A stretch of 10,381 nucleotides of DNA from Nitrospiria bacterium (GTDB lineage: Bacteria > Nitrospirota > CAKKRA01 > 9FT-COMBO-42-15), in the NCBI GenBank assembly GCA_919902475.1, contig CAKKRA010000064.1, positions 495 through 10,875 on the forward strand, given 5' to 3'. Made by a program: the position numbers and the translations under genes. The first letter of the stretch is position 1, and each line of letters begins with the position of its first letter. The notes beneath the pieces are model-generated. The model was not told the origin of the DNA. It made no database searches and saw nothing but the letters and a program-made list of their open reading frames with translations. Shown piece by piece: positions 1-5,800 of the stretch.

Positions 1-225
1 GCATGACTTTTCATTTTTTGACAACCGCTCAGATGAAGATACGAGTGTTATATATATTATGAGAAAACCAGCAAGCGCTCCGCCTGCCTGATAGCCAGCT
101 TTTTTTACTATTGCAGTAGATTTTAATAATTTAAACAAAACAATTGCCCCTATAAGGCTTAAGACAAAATATACTATTGTCAGGAAATCGCCTCTTCCTA
201 TTAATGTCATAATCCATTCCCTCAT
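1..225 (-). CDS. Two-span membrane protein, N-terminal part (cut by window edge)
   Basis: This frame is open from an ATG at 225 to the window edge, giving 75 residues with no stop, so the C-terminus is missing. A strong ribosome site, AAAGGAGGG (229-237), lies three bases upstream and decides the start; a second ATG at 210 is too far from it. Residues about 14-34 (FLTIVYFVLSLIGAIVLFKLL) form one membrane span. Residues about 46-62 (GYQAGGALAGFLIIYIT) form a second, with a short lysine-containing loop between them. The part after residue 63 is hydrophilic and probably begins a cytoplasmic or extracytoplasmic domain outside the window. The gene follows the papain-like peptidase by 86 bases on the same strand, so it is probably its operon partner. 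I do not recognise the family. The GG-A-x-AGF motif in the second span resembles membrane anchors of some predicted prokaryotic effector proteins, but that is only an impression. Confidence 0.75.
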   Translation of the reverse strand, partial: MREWIMTLIGRGDFLTIVYFVLSLIGAIVLFKLLKSTAIVKKAGYQAGGALAGFLIIYITLVSSSERLSKNEKSC

Positions 226-228
226 AAT

Positions 229-237
229 CCCTCCTTT
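229..237 (-). promoter_or_regulatory. Ribosome binding site of the two-span membrane protein
   Basis: The minus strand reads AAAGGAGGG followed by ATT and ATG. The near-perfect Shine-Dalgarno match supports the short, edge-truncated reading frame at 1-225 as a real gene and fixes its start at 225. Confidence 0.75.
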
Positions 238-311
238 AAGGTATAGATTTATAATAAGTTAATTATCACTAAGCTACACACACCTATACGATTTTTTTTT
301 GGTTTTATCCC

Positions 312-1187
312 CTACACCTTAAATGCCTCAGTATCTATCCATTCCTTCTTCAACATTGACCAGAAGTCTTCTGCAAGGCCTTTTAGCACATATTCATAAG
401 GCAGCCATCCGTAGCCTCCGTCTCCCCATCCTCTTCCCCATGAGTTTCTTATGAGAAGCGCGCCTGTTGTTTCTATCCCGCAGGAACCAGAATTTTTAAT
501 TTTGATCTTGTCATCATATCCAATCGCTATAATTGCGTGTCCGCCTTCAATCTTTTCGCCTTTGCACGGATATGTAATCTTTCCTGTTTTACCAGCCTGG
601 CCGATAGAACTATACACAGTAAAACCAAAAATTGACGGATGGCCTGCTACAAGATATCTCTTGATACGATTGAGCAAAACATCCTTTGCGGTTCCCGGCG
701 GGTCATGCCTGTAATATTTTATAGCCTGATAGCTCTGCGCAAAGGCATAGCAAAACGCCGTCGGCTCCTTATCAAAATCAGCAATCTTATACGGCCAATA
801 TTCCTCAGGCGGCGCTCCGAAAAGCACAAGCGCGCCCATTGTAGTTCTTAAAAAGGCGCCTGTATCGCCGGTCCAGTGTGAAAGGTTGCGCGTTACCTTG
901 TAAAGAAATAGACGCGAGGCGTCAATATATTTCCCAAACGCCTTCTTCTCATAATATTCCACTATCCCGACGCCTGCATGGGCAGTGCATGAGCCGATAG
1001 AGCCCTGATCCTCTATTGGCGAACACCATGCCCTCAAATCAACTGCAGCAGGAAGACTCTTTGCAGCCTTAATAAGGCCTGTTGGCGTAAGAATCTTATT
1101 AACATCTTCATGCTCTTCTGTATAATCCCTGAAATCAGGATAATCAGGGAGCCAACCCATACCGAACTTCTCAATAGTTTCACTCAT
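312..1187 (-). CDS. Papain-family (C1) cysteine peptidase, leaderless
   Basis: This 291-residue protein is predicted to be a papain-fold cysteine peptidase. All four active-site positions are visible: oxyanion Gln61 and nucleophile Cys67 in EDQGSIGSCTAHA, His217 in GGHAIIAIGYDD, and Asn248 in RNSWGRGWGDGGYGWL. The N-terminal GWLPDYPDFRDY stretch is typical of bacterial stand-alone C1 peptidases. There is no signal peptide and no obvious inhibitory propeptide: only about 60 residues precede the Gln, so the enzyme is probably cytoplasmic and made in mature form. The start is set by AAGGAGGG at 1193-1200, five bases before the ATG, and the stop is TAG. The gene sits 27 bases after a 110-residue gene of unknown family and 86 bases before a membrane protein, all on one strand. 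The substrate is unknown. The fold and catalytic class are secure; a role in processing its neighbours or in a defence-like response is only inference from the context. Confidence 0.93.
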   Translation of the reverse strand: MSETIEKFGMGWLPDYPDFRDYTEEHEDVNKILTPTGLIKAAKSLPAAVDLRAWCSPIEDQGSIGSCTAHAGVGIVEYYEKKAFGKYIDASRLFLYKVTRNLSHWTGDTGAFLRTTMGALVLFGAPPEEYWPYKIADFDKEPTAFCYAFAQSYQAIKYYRHDPPGTAKDVLLNRIKRYLVAGHPSIFGFTVYSSIGQAGKTGKITYPCKGEKIEGGHAIIAIGYDDKIKIKNSGSCGIETTGALLIRNSWGRGWGDGGYGWLPYEYVLKGLAEDFWSMLKKEWIDTEAFKV

Positions 1188-1214
1188 AAAATCCCTCCTT
1201 CTTAAATTTACGCC

Positions 1215-1547
1215 CTAAAGTATAGACCAGCCTATCGCCGTGTTGATTGTACTTCGCACAACAGCCATAGCAGCATTTATTGCCTCTTCTACAGCAATTA
1301 TCCCAAGCCCTTCAACTGTCAGAAAAACAGAGCGCATGGCATTCTTCTGCATCTCAAGGAGAAGGCGCGCCTCCTCTTCAGTAATATTGCCAGTGAGCTT
1401 TGACTTCTGGACTGCGATGACTGTTTCGCCCAGTTTTTTAAATTCTGCTTCTGCATAAATCTTAACAGACGGCCATTTCTCTTTTAGAACACCTGTTGCT
1501 GCTCCTGCCATATCCTTTACCAACTTCTCCATATTAATTTCCGGCAT
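1215..1547 (-). CDS. Conserved-looking small helical protein, unknown function
   Basis: I do not recognise this 110-residue protein. It has a good ribosome site (AAAAGGAGGC, 1555-1564) before the ATG at 1547 and ends in TAG. Predicted structure is almost entirely helical. The N-terminal part (1-58) is charged and lysine-rich. Then comes ITEEEARLLLEMQKNAMRS, followed by an unusually hydrophobic and alanine-rich C-terminal third (residues about 72-110, with FLTVEGLGIIAVEEAI and VVRSTINTAIGW). That last part could be a buried or membrane-associating amphipathic helix pair, but acidic residues interrupt it and it is not a clear transmembrane span. No cysteines or metal motifs are present. The gene lies 41 bases after the lipoprotein gene and 27 bases before the papain-like peptidase. 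It could be a substrate, inhibitor or membrane-acting partner of the peptidase. This is inferred only from position and size. Confidence 0.82.
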   Translation of the reverse strand: MPEINMEKLVKDMAGAATGVLKEKWPSVKIYAEAEFKKLGETVIAVQKSKLTGNITEEEARLLLEMQKNAMRSVFLTVEGLGIIAVEEAINAAMAVVRSTINTAIGWSIL

Positions 1548-1588
1548 ATCCGTGCCTCCTTTTAATCTCCTGTATGTTTACAGATTGT

Positions 1589-2053
1589 TTATTTACCGTG
1601 TTTCTTTGCAAATTCCAGCGTAAGCATTGCCTTGAATTGGATATTTATAATTGCCCTTACAGGCTCTGTCAAATCCTTTGTAAGGCCTTTCTGCCCGCGT
1701 TTTTCATGCAGCATGCGAAGATTCTCAATATTTTTTTCTATTTCATTAATGTGCTGGACAGTAATATTATTCTCTGGGATTGCCTCAGCGCGCAGGCGCA
1801 TAGCAGATATTTCAACCCTGGCCTCATTATAAAATGACCTGTTATTAATATACTCGCCTTCACTGCTGCCGGCAGAGCCCTCCATTTTTATCAGAAAGGC
1901 CTCTACCTTTTTCTGAAGCTCGGTTACTGATTTGTCAATAACCTCATCATAGTCGCTTATCAGTTTAACTGAACATCCAGATGCGATTAAGAAAAAAAGT
2001 GGAAATAAAACAAAAAGAAATGCAAGCCTGCTTCTGTTGCGATTGATTACCAT
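1589..2053 (-). CDS. Small predicted lipoprotein, unknown function
   Basis: The chosen start is the ATG at 2053, which gives 154 residues. GGGAGG at 2061-2066 lies seven bases upstream, whereas starts further upstream (2068 or 2128) lack a good ribosome site and would bury the signal peptide. The N-terminus has basic residues (NRNRSR), a hydrophobic core LAFLFVLFPLFFL and a lipobox IASGC, so signal peptidase II should cleave before Cys27. There is no Asp at the next position (Ser28), so by the enterobacterial rule it would go to the outer membrane; whether that rule applies here is unknown. The mature part is helical and charged (for example VTELQKKVEAF and HINEIEKNIENLRMLHEKR), suggesting a coiled-coil-like periplasmic protein. 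No known domain is recognised. It appears to be the first gene of the unit that continues with the 110-residue protein, the papain-like peptidase and the two-span membrane protein. Confidence 0.85.
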   Translation of the reverse strand: MVINRNRSRLAFLFVLFPLFFLIASGCSVKLISDYDEVIDKSVTELQKKVEAFLIKMEGSAGSSEGEYINNRSFYNEARVEISAMRLRAEAIPENNITVQHINEIEKNIENLRMLHEKRGQKGLTKDLTEPVRAIINIQFKAMLTLEFAKKHGK

Positions 2054-2060
2054 TATGCAT

Positions 2061-2066
2061 CCTCCC
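2061..2066 (-). promoter_or_regulatory. Ribosome binding site that fixes the lipoprotein start
   Basis: GGGAGG on the minus strand lies seven bases upstream of the ATG at 2053. It selects this start over two in-frame upstream starts and leaves a signal peptide of normal length. Confidence 0.7.
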
Positions 2067-2172
2067 ATGAATAGCGCTTCCTTTATTATCAATATATATA
2101 CATCAGACAAGATGGCAAAATAAATCACCTTCTAAGGGTATTTTTAGGGTAAGAAACAGTTTATAAGTTTAC

Positions 2173-2187
2173 TTAATACTGTATTAA
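2173..2187. promoter_or_regulatory. 15-bp perfect palindrome, possible operator
   Basis: TTAATAC-T-GTATTAA is a perfect inverted repeat with a one-base centre, roughly extended by GTTT and AAAC on its flanks (2167-2192). It lies just downstream of the second extended -10 candidate, about where transcription would begin, which is a common position for a repressor operator. The region is AT-rich, so chance occurrence is possible. The overlapping CTGT-N8-ACAA resembles an enterobacterial LexA box with one mismatch, but I do not rely on that. Confidence 0.3.
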
Positions 2188-2196
2188 AAAACAATT

Positions 2197-2205
2197 ATTG
2201 TACCA
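2197..2205 (-). promoter_or_regulatory. Extended -10 promoter candidate P2 for the lipoprotein-peptidase unit
   Basis: The minus strand reads TGGTACAAT, an extended -10 element (TGn plus TACAAT). No good -35 hexamer lies 17 bases upstream (TGAGGC). Transcription would start near 2190, at the edge of the palindrome, giving a leader of about 140 bases. Confidence 0.3.
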
Positions 2206-2227
2206 GAGAACTGATTAATGCCTCAGA

Positions 2228-2236
2228 ATTATAACA
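2228..2236 (-). promoter_or_regulatory. Extended -10 promoter candidate P1 for the lipoprotein-peptidase unit
   Basis: The minus strand reads TGTTATAAT, a consensus TATAAT with the TGn extension. The sequence 17 bases upstream (AAATAG) is a poor -35, as is tolerated by extended -10 promoters. It lies between the last chemosensory gene and the lipoprotein gene, consistent with a separate transcription unit starting near 2221. Confidence 0.4.
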
Positions 2237-2350
2237 CATTGAATTTTAAGCTATTTTCTACTAATATGTGGTTATTAAAATTAAGACGGGAATCTGTTAA
2301 AATTATCTTTTTAGATACTGAGATTATCTGATTGGATTCTCTATTTATCT

Positions 2351-3757
2351 CTAATCCTCTGCCTTTATCTTTTCAATCTCTTTGCTTATTATCACCTCAG
2401 CAAGTGATGGAACAATCTCCCATGCAATCTTTTCTATTATTTCTTTGGAAATATTGACTATCATGCCTTCAATTTTTTCCTCAAATATCCTTGCTGTAGA
2501 TTTCTCAATCTCACTTTTTATCTCATCTATTGATACGCCCTGAACAAGCCTTTTTGCCTCCTGCTCAATAATCGGCAGGATATCATTTTTTATATCACTA
2601 GGGACGAATCTCTGAATATTTTCTCTTACTATCTCTTTTACTGCATCACCTGAAGATATCCTCTCTAAAACCTTTTTTCCCTCTTCATCTATCCCCTTTT
2701 TCAATCCCCTCATGACAGCATCTGGTGAAATGGATTTTACTGCGTCCTTTGTTGCCTCCCTTACAACCTTCATCTGCTCATCTTTCATCTCCTGGGAGGA
2801 GACGCCGCCAACCCTCTCCCTGACTATCTGATTCAGTATCCTGCTCATCTCAGCCATAATCTCTTCTTTAGAAATCCCGGATGCTATCTCTTTTGAATAT
2901 TTCTGTGCGGCTGACACAATCTGGCCTTTCAGGTCATTAGCAGATACTGTTTTTAAAAGCCCACTCACACTGCTTTGAATAACTGAGGCCAGTCTTTGTT
3001 TCAACTCATCAGGGGAAACCATGCCTTTAATAGCAGAATCTATATCCTCTTTAGAAACAGGCTTTGCTTCTATCTTTGCCTCTGCTGGTTCTTCAAGCTC
3101 TGTTATATCATAGAATGGGATATTCTCTTCTGCCTTTTCCTCTTTAGGCTTTATTGGCAAGGCCTTTGGAATTATTGAATCTTCAAGCTCCCGTGCCTTA
3201 TCAAGATTTTCAAAGGAAACTAACCCCATATCTTCTTCAGGTTCTTTCTCTGACAGGGTCTCAACAACCTCTTTGAGAGAAGATACTATATCTTCTTCAG
3301 GCTTTGAAGGCACATCAACAGACAAAAGGGTTTCTACTGCTGGCATCACATCCCCTTCCTCGGTAAGCTCAACAACCTCTATATCTGCATCGCTCACAGA
3401 ATAGCTCTTTACCTTTTCAATAAGCTCTGAGGATTCAAAGGGCTTATTTATAAAGTCTGCGGCGCCGCACAGATTTGCCCTGCTCATGTCAAAGGAGTCT
3501 GACTTGCCGACCAGCAGTATAACTGGAATGTTCTTCAGCTCAGGGTCTTCCTTCATCTTCTTGCACAGTTCATAGCCGTCAATTGACGGCAGAAAGATAT
3601 CCGCAAGAACGACGTCAGGCCTTATCTCCTTTGCAAGCTTAAAGGCTGTATCACCGTCCCTTGTTGACGTAACCTTGAAACCTTCATCAGAAAGGCTGAT
3701 CTCAACCACCTTCTGGATTGTTATGCTGCTGTCTGCAAGAAGTAATTTTTTTGGCAT
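2351..3757 (-). CDS. Response regulator: receiver domain plus long 24-residue helical repeat region
   Basis: Residues 1-120 are a CheY-like receiver. The acidic residue Asp9 (LLLADSS), phosphoacceptor Asp53 (VVLADIFLPSIDGYE) and Lys105 (NKPF) are present, but the usual Thr/Ser after strand 4 is Val83 followed by Gly84. Residues 121-232 are acidic and proline-containing, probably a flexible linker. From residue 247 there are five successive units of exactly 24 residues, each opening V/I-S-x-x-E/D-like (starts 247, 271, 295, 319, 343, then 367). Looser copies start at 234, 385, 408 and 436. The C-terminus carries I-A-W-E-I-V-P-S-L-A-E (444-454), a motif I associate with receiver proteins of this type in delta-like lineages. 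There is no DNA-binding domain, so the output is probably protein-protein. It is the last gene of the chemosensory operon, 12 bases after a CheW gene, with its ribosome site AAAAGGAAG overlapping that stop codon. It may be the target of CheA. Confidence 0.9.
   Translation of the reverse strand: MPKKLLLADSSITIQKVVEISLSDEGFKVTSTRDGDTAFKLAKEIRPDVVLADIFLPSIDGYELCKKMKEDPELKNIPVILLVGKSDSFDMSRANLCGAADFINKPFESSELIEKVKSYSVSDADIEVVELTEEGDVMPAVETLLSVDVPSKPEEDIVSSLKEVVETLSEKEPEEDMGLVSFENLDKARELEDSIIPKALPIKPKEEKAEENIPFYDITELEEPAEAKIEAKPVSKEDIDSAIKGMVSPDELKQRLASVIQSSVSGLLKTVSANDLKGQIVSAAQKYSKEIASGISKEEIMAEMSRILNQIVRERVGGVSSQEMKDEQMKVVREATKDAVKSISPDAVMRGLKKGIDEEGKKVLERISSGDAVKEIVRENIQRFVPSDIKNDILPIIEQEAKRLVQGVSIDEIKSEIEKSTARIFEEKIEGMIVNISKEIIEKIAWEIVPSLAEVIISKEIEKIKAED
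2660..3019 (-). repeat. Five tandem 24-residue protein repeats in the response regulator
   Basis: This span encodes residues 247-366. Unit openings are VSPDELK, VSANDLK, ISKEEIM, VSSQEMK and ISPDAVM, each exactly 24 codons apart, with hydrophobic residues recurring at about position 10, 14 and 18-22. The DNA itself is not obviously repeated, so the units are old and diverged. A sixth opening (ISSGDAV) follows at residue 367, after which spacing becomes irregular. Confidence 0.75.
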
Positions 3758-3769
3758 ATTTTCTTCCTT

Positions 3770-4222
3770 TTAAAGGGCTAATTGAATCCTTGTTTGTGCT
3801 GAAAAGAGCACATTTATATCAAGTATTACTGCCTGCCTCTCATCGTGTTTTATTAACCCTGATACATACTTGGAACTAATACCCATAACCTTTGGCGGAG
3901 ACGGCTCTATCTTGTCATCGCTGACAATTGCTATTCCCATGACCTCGTCAATGGTGAGGCCGAACCTCTCATCTGCTTTTATTACTAAAATAAATTTCTC
4001 GCCGTCAATAGGATCATCAAGGCTGAATCTCCTCCTTAAACTCATAACAGGCAGGAATTCGCCCCTGTAATCCATTATTCCTTTTACATAAAAATATGAA
4101 AGCGGAACCTCCCTAATCCTTGAGGGAGATATTATCTCAACTGTCTCAGAAAGTCTAACGCCAAAAAGCTTATCAAGTATCCTGAATATCATAAACTGAA
4201 CTTCAGAGGCCTTTTTTACCAT
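3770..4222 (-). CDS. cheW: CheW-like coupling protein (second of the downstream pair)
   Basis: This 150-residue protein consists of a single CheW domain, a scaffold linking chemoreceptors to CheA. The conserved signature is visible as YVKGIMDYRGEFLPVMSLR, with Arg53-Gly54 matching the canonical R-G of CheW. FGVRLSETVEI and FGLTIDEVMGI mark the two beta-barrel halves. Its ATG overlaps the TGA of the preceding cheW-like gene by one base (TGATG), with GGGAAG five bases upstream, so the two are probably translationally coupled and made in equal amounts. The next gene, the repeat-bearing response regulator, begins 12 bases after its TAA. Having two adjacent non-identical CheW proteins suggests separate docking partners: one may face the receptor and the other the CheA P5 domain or a different receptor. 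That division of labour is inferred. Confidence 0.9.
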   Translation of the reverse strand: MVKKASEVQFMIFRILDKLFGVRLSETVEIISPSRIREVPLSYFYVKGIMDYRGEFLPVMSLRRRFSLDDPIDGEKFILVIKADERFGLTIDEVMGIAIVSDDKIEPSPPKVMGISSKYVSGLIKHDERQAVILDINVLFSAQTRIQLAL

Positions 4223-4671
4223 CAGTTCTTCCCGACTGAGGTTTCAGCAAGTATCTCTTCATCATTCAGAAAAAGCACAGGTTCATCATTAGCCCTGCCA
4301 ATACCCAAAAAGTAATTAACTGCGCTGTCCATAATCATCTTTGGCATCGGCCTTATTAACCTAAGCGGATAAGTAATAACCTCTGATACTGCATCCACTT
4401 TTAAACCAATCATCTTTGAGGACTTTTCCAATACAATTATCCTCACATTCTCGCTGTTATCCCCTTCTCCAAGATGAAAGAGCATGCTTAAGTTTACAAC
4501 AGGCACCTCATGAGACCTCAGCATTAATTTGCCCTCGTACATCCCTTCAGCCTTTTCACTTTTTAATACGTCTAACTTGCTAATCTCAACCATATTTTTA
4601 ACGCTTATGCCAAACTTATCGCCCTTTAATAAAAAAATTATAACCTGATCATCGGTTTTTGGTTTGTCCAT
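4222..4671 (-). CDS. cheW: Divergent CheW-like coupling protein (first of the downstream pair)
   Basis: This protein of 149 residues is recognisable as CheW-like from DQVIIFLLKGDKFGISVKNM, VPVVNLSMLFHLGE and IGLKVDAVSEVI. It is atypical at the key signature: where CheW normally has G-V-I-N-L-R-G, it reads G-K-L-M-L-R-S, so Arg52 is kept but the following Gly is Ser. The C-terminal stretch FLGIGRANDEPVLFLND also fits a CheW fold. It starts 37 bases after the cheA stop; the ribosome site is modest (TTTAGGTAA). The stop TGA overlaps the start of the next cheW gene. It may be a PilI-like or specialised adaptor rather than a standard receptor coupler. The family call is good; the exact partner is unknown. 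Confidence 0.82.
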   Translation of the reverse strand: MDKPKTDDQVIIFLLKGDKFGISVKNMVEISKLDVLKSEKAEGMYEGKLMLRSHEVPVVNLSMLFHLGEGDNSENVRIIVLEKSSKMIGLKVDAVSEVITYPLRLIRPMPKMIMDSAVNYFLGIGRANDEPVLFLNDEEILAETSVGKN

Positions 4672-4708
4672 TAAATTACCTAAATGTCCTATAAGGCCTA
4701 TTTCCAGC

Positions 4709-5707
4709 CTATTTCAATAATTTCTTTATGCTATCTATAAGCACATCTTCCTCAAAGGGCTTAACAACATACTCCTGCGCACCCATCTCAAATGCCTTTT
4801 GCCTGTGTTTCTCGCCTGCCCTTGATGTCAAGACTATAATTGGAATCTTGCTTAAATCAGAAACCCTCTTTAATTCTGCTATAAGCTCATAGCCGTGCAT
4901 TACAGGCATTTCCAAGTCTGTAACTATCAGGTCTACCTTTGTCTGTCCTATCTTGTTCAATGCCTCAAAACCATCGCTTGCAACCTCAACCTCGTAACCT
5001 GCCCTTGTCAGGAAATGGCTCACATATTTTCTTATGCTGATTGAATCATCTACAATAATAATTTTTGGCTTTTCAAGGAGCGTCTCACGCTTCTTTACTG
5101 TGGCTGCAACTCCTGCTTCTGCTGTCTTCTCTTCTGTTTTGAGGGTTGTCCTGACACCTATTCCTTTCTTTCCTGTCAGGAGGCTGTCCTCAATCAGGGC
5201 TGCTGTATCTATAATAAACCTTACATTGCCCTCGCCAGAAATAGTTGCGCCTGAAAAGAGCCCGAGGTTTTTCAGGTAATCGCCCATATTTTTTACAACA
5301 ATCTCCTCCTGAACAATAATCTCGTCAACCATCAAGGCTATCTTCTTATCCGCTAATTTTAATATGAGCGTTGGATATAACTCTGTAGAAGAGCGGCTGC
5401 CCTCTTTTTTAGCATCTAAATTGAGTATGTTATTCAGCCTGATAAACGGAATAATCTTATTCCTCAGGTTTATCACCTCAGAACCAGCTACATAGTCTAT
5501 ATCCCTTTGTGAAATCCTTGTTGTCTCGTCTATCAAATTCAATGGGATAGCAAACTCCTGATCCATTGACTTTATAATCAATGCCTGTGAAACAGCGAGT
5601 GTAGCAGGAAGTTTTATAATGAATTTGGTGCCTAATCCAATCTCTGTATGAACCTCAATCTGGCCGTTCATCCTGGTAATGTTCGTCCTCACTACATCCA
5701 TTCCCAC
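4709..5707 (-). CDS. cheA: CheA-receiver hybrid kinase, C-terminal part (after in-frame stop)
   Basis: This is the downstream part of the cheA at 4709-7297. It continues in the same frame as the upstream part; coding similarity already starts at 5797, directly after the TAA, with LIFLPGFST (F box) and SGRGVGMDVV (G2 box). The start given, a GTG at 5707, is only the first usable start codon, preceded by a purine-rich GGAAGAGGG that could fortuitously bind ribosomes. In numbering from that start, residues 1-40 finish the ATPase domain (GLGTKFIIKLPATLA). Residues 41-180 are the CheW-like P5 regulatory domain. Residues 214-332 are a complete receiver with Asp220/Asp221, phosphoacceptor Asp264 (VTDLEMP), Thr294 and Lys316 (VKPFEE). 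If made alone it could not bind ATP, but it could still dock CheW and hold a receiver. The undamaged sequence argues for a recent lesion or an error. Confidence 0.85.
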   Translation of the reverse strand: MGMDVVRTNITRMNGQIEVHTEIGLGTKFIIKLPATLAVSQALIIKSMDQEFAIPLNLIDETTRISQRDIDYVAGSEVINLRNKIIPFIRLNNILNLDAKKEGSRSSTELYPTLILKLADKKIALMVDEIIVQEEIVVKNMGDYLKNLGLFSGATISGEGNVRFIIDTAALIEDSLLTGKKGIGVRTTLKTEEKTAEAGVAATVKKRETLLEKPKIIIVDDSISIRKYVSHFLTRAGYEVEVASDGFEALNKIGQTKVDLIVTDLEMPVMHGYELIAELKRVSDLSKIPIIVLTSRAGEKHRQKAFEMGAQEYVVKPFEEDVLIDSIKKLLK

Positions 5708-5797
5708 CCCTCTTCCAGAAATAGCGCTTATCTCTTTAGAGGTGGAAAAGCCCGGAAGAAAGATAAGATTTATAGCATCTTCGTCTGTAAGTGTCTT

Positions 5798-5800
5798 TTA
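5798..5800 (-). other. cheA: In-frame TAA that interrupts cheA
   Basis: The codons read AAA TCA GAG TAA AAG ACA CTT ACA GAC on the minus strand. Removing the stop yields one uninterrupted 862-position CheA with the normal order of ATPase boxes across the junction. A single substitution from GAA, CAA or AAA would produce it. TAA is the normal terminator of several other genes here (at 1589, 3770 and 9997), so it is not a reassigned codon. Confidence 0.9.

Noticed and set aside
289..311. T-run near 292-300 as a terminator after the peptidase gene
   Set aside because: The T-run is on the plus strand, so it would be an A-run in the transcript, and there is no hairpin before it.
2179..2194. LexA-like box CTGT-N8-ACAA upstream of the lipoprotein gene
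   Set aside because: It has one mismatch to the enterobacterial consensus, lies in AT-rich sequence, and that consensus may not apply in this lineage. No SOS gene is present.
2290..2350. Terminator after the response regulator gene
   Set aside because: Only a five-base inverted repeat (AGATA/TATCT) was found, without a following U-tract. It is too weak to call.
5798..5800. Stop codon recoding to selenocysteine or pyrrolysine
   Set aside because: The codon is TAA, whereas those amino acids use TGA and TAG. The expected residue at this site in CheA is an ordinary polar one, and TAA ends other genes in the window.
5700..5800. A frameshift as the cause of the split cheA
   Set aside because: The two parts are in the same frame: exactly 30 codons lie between the TAA and the GTG at 5707, and they encode the expected F and G2 boxes.
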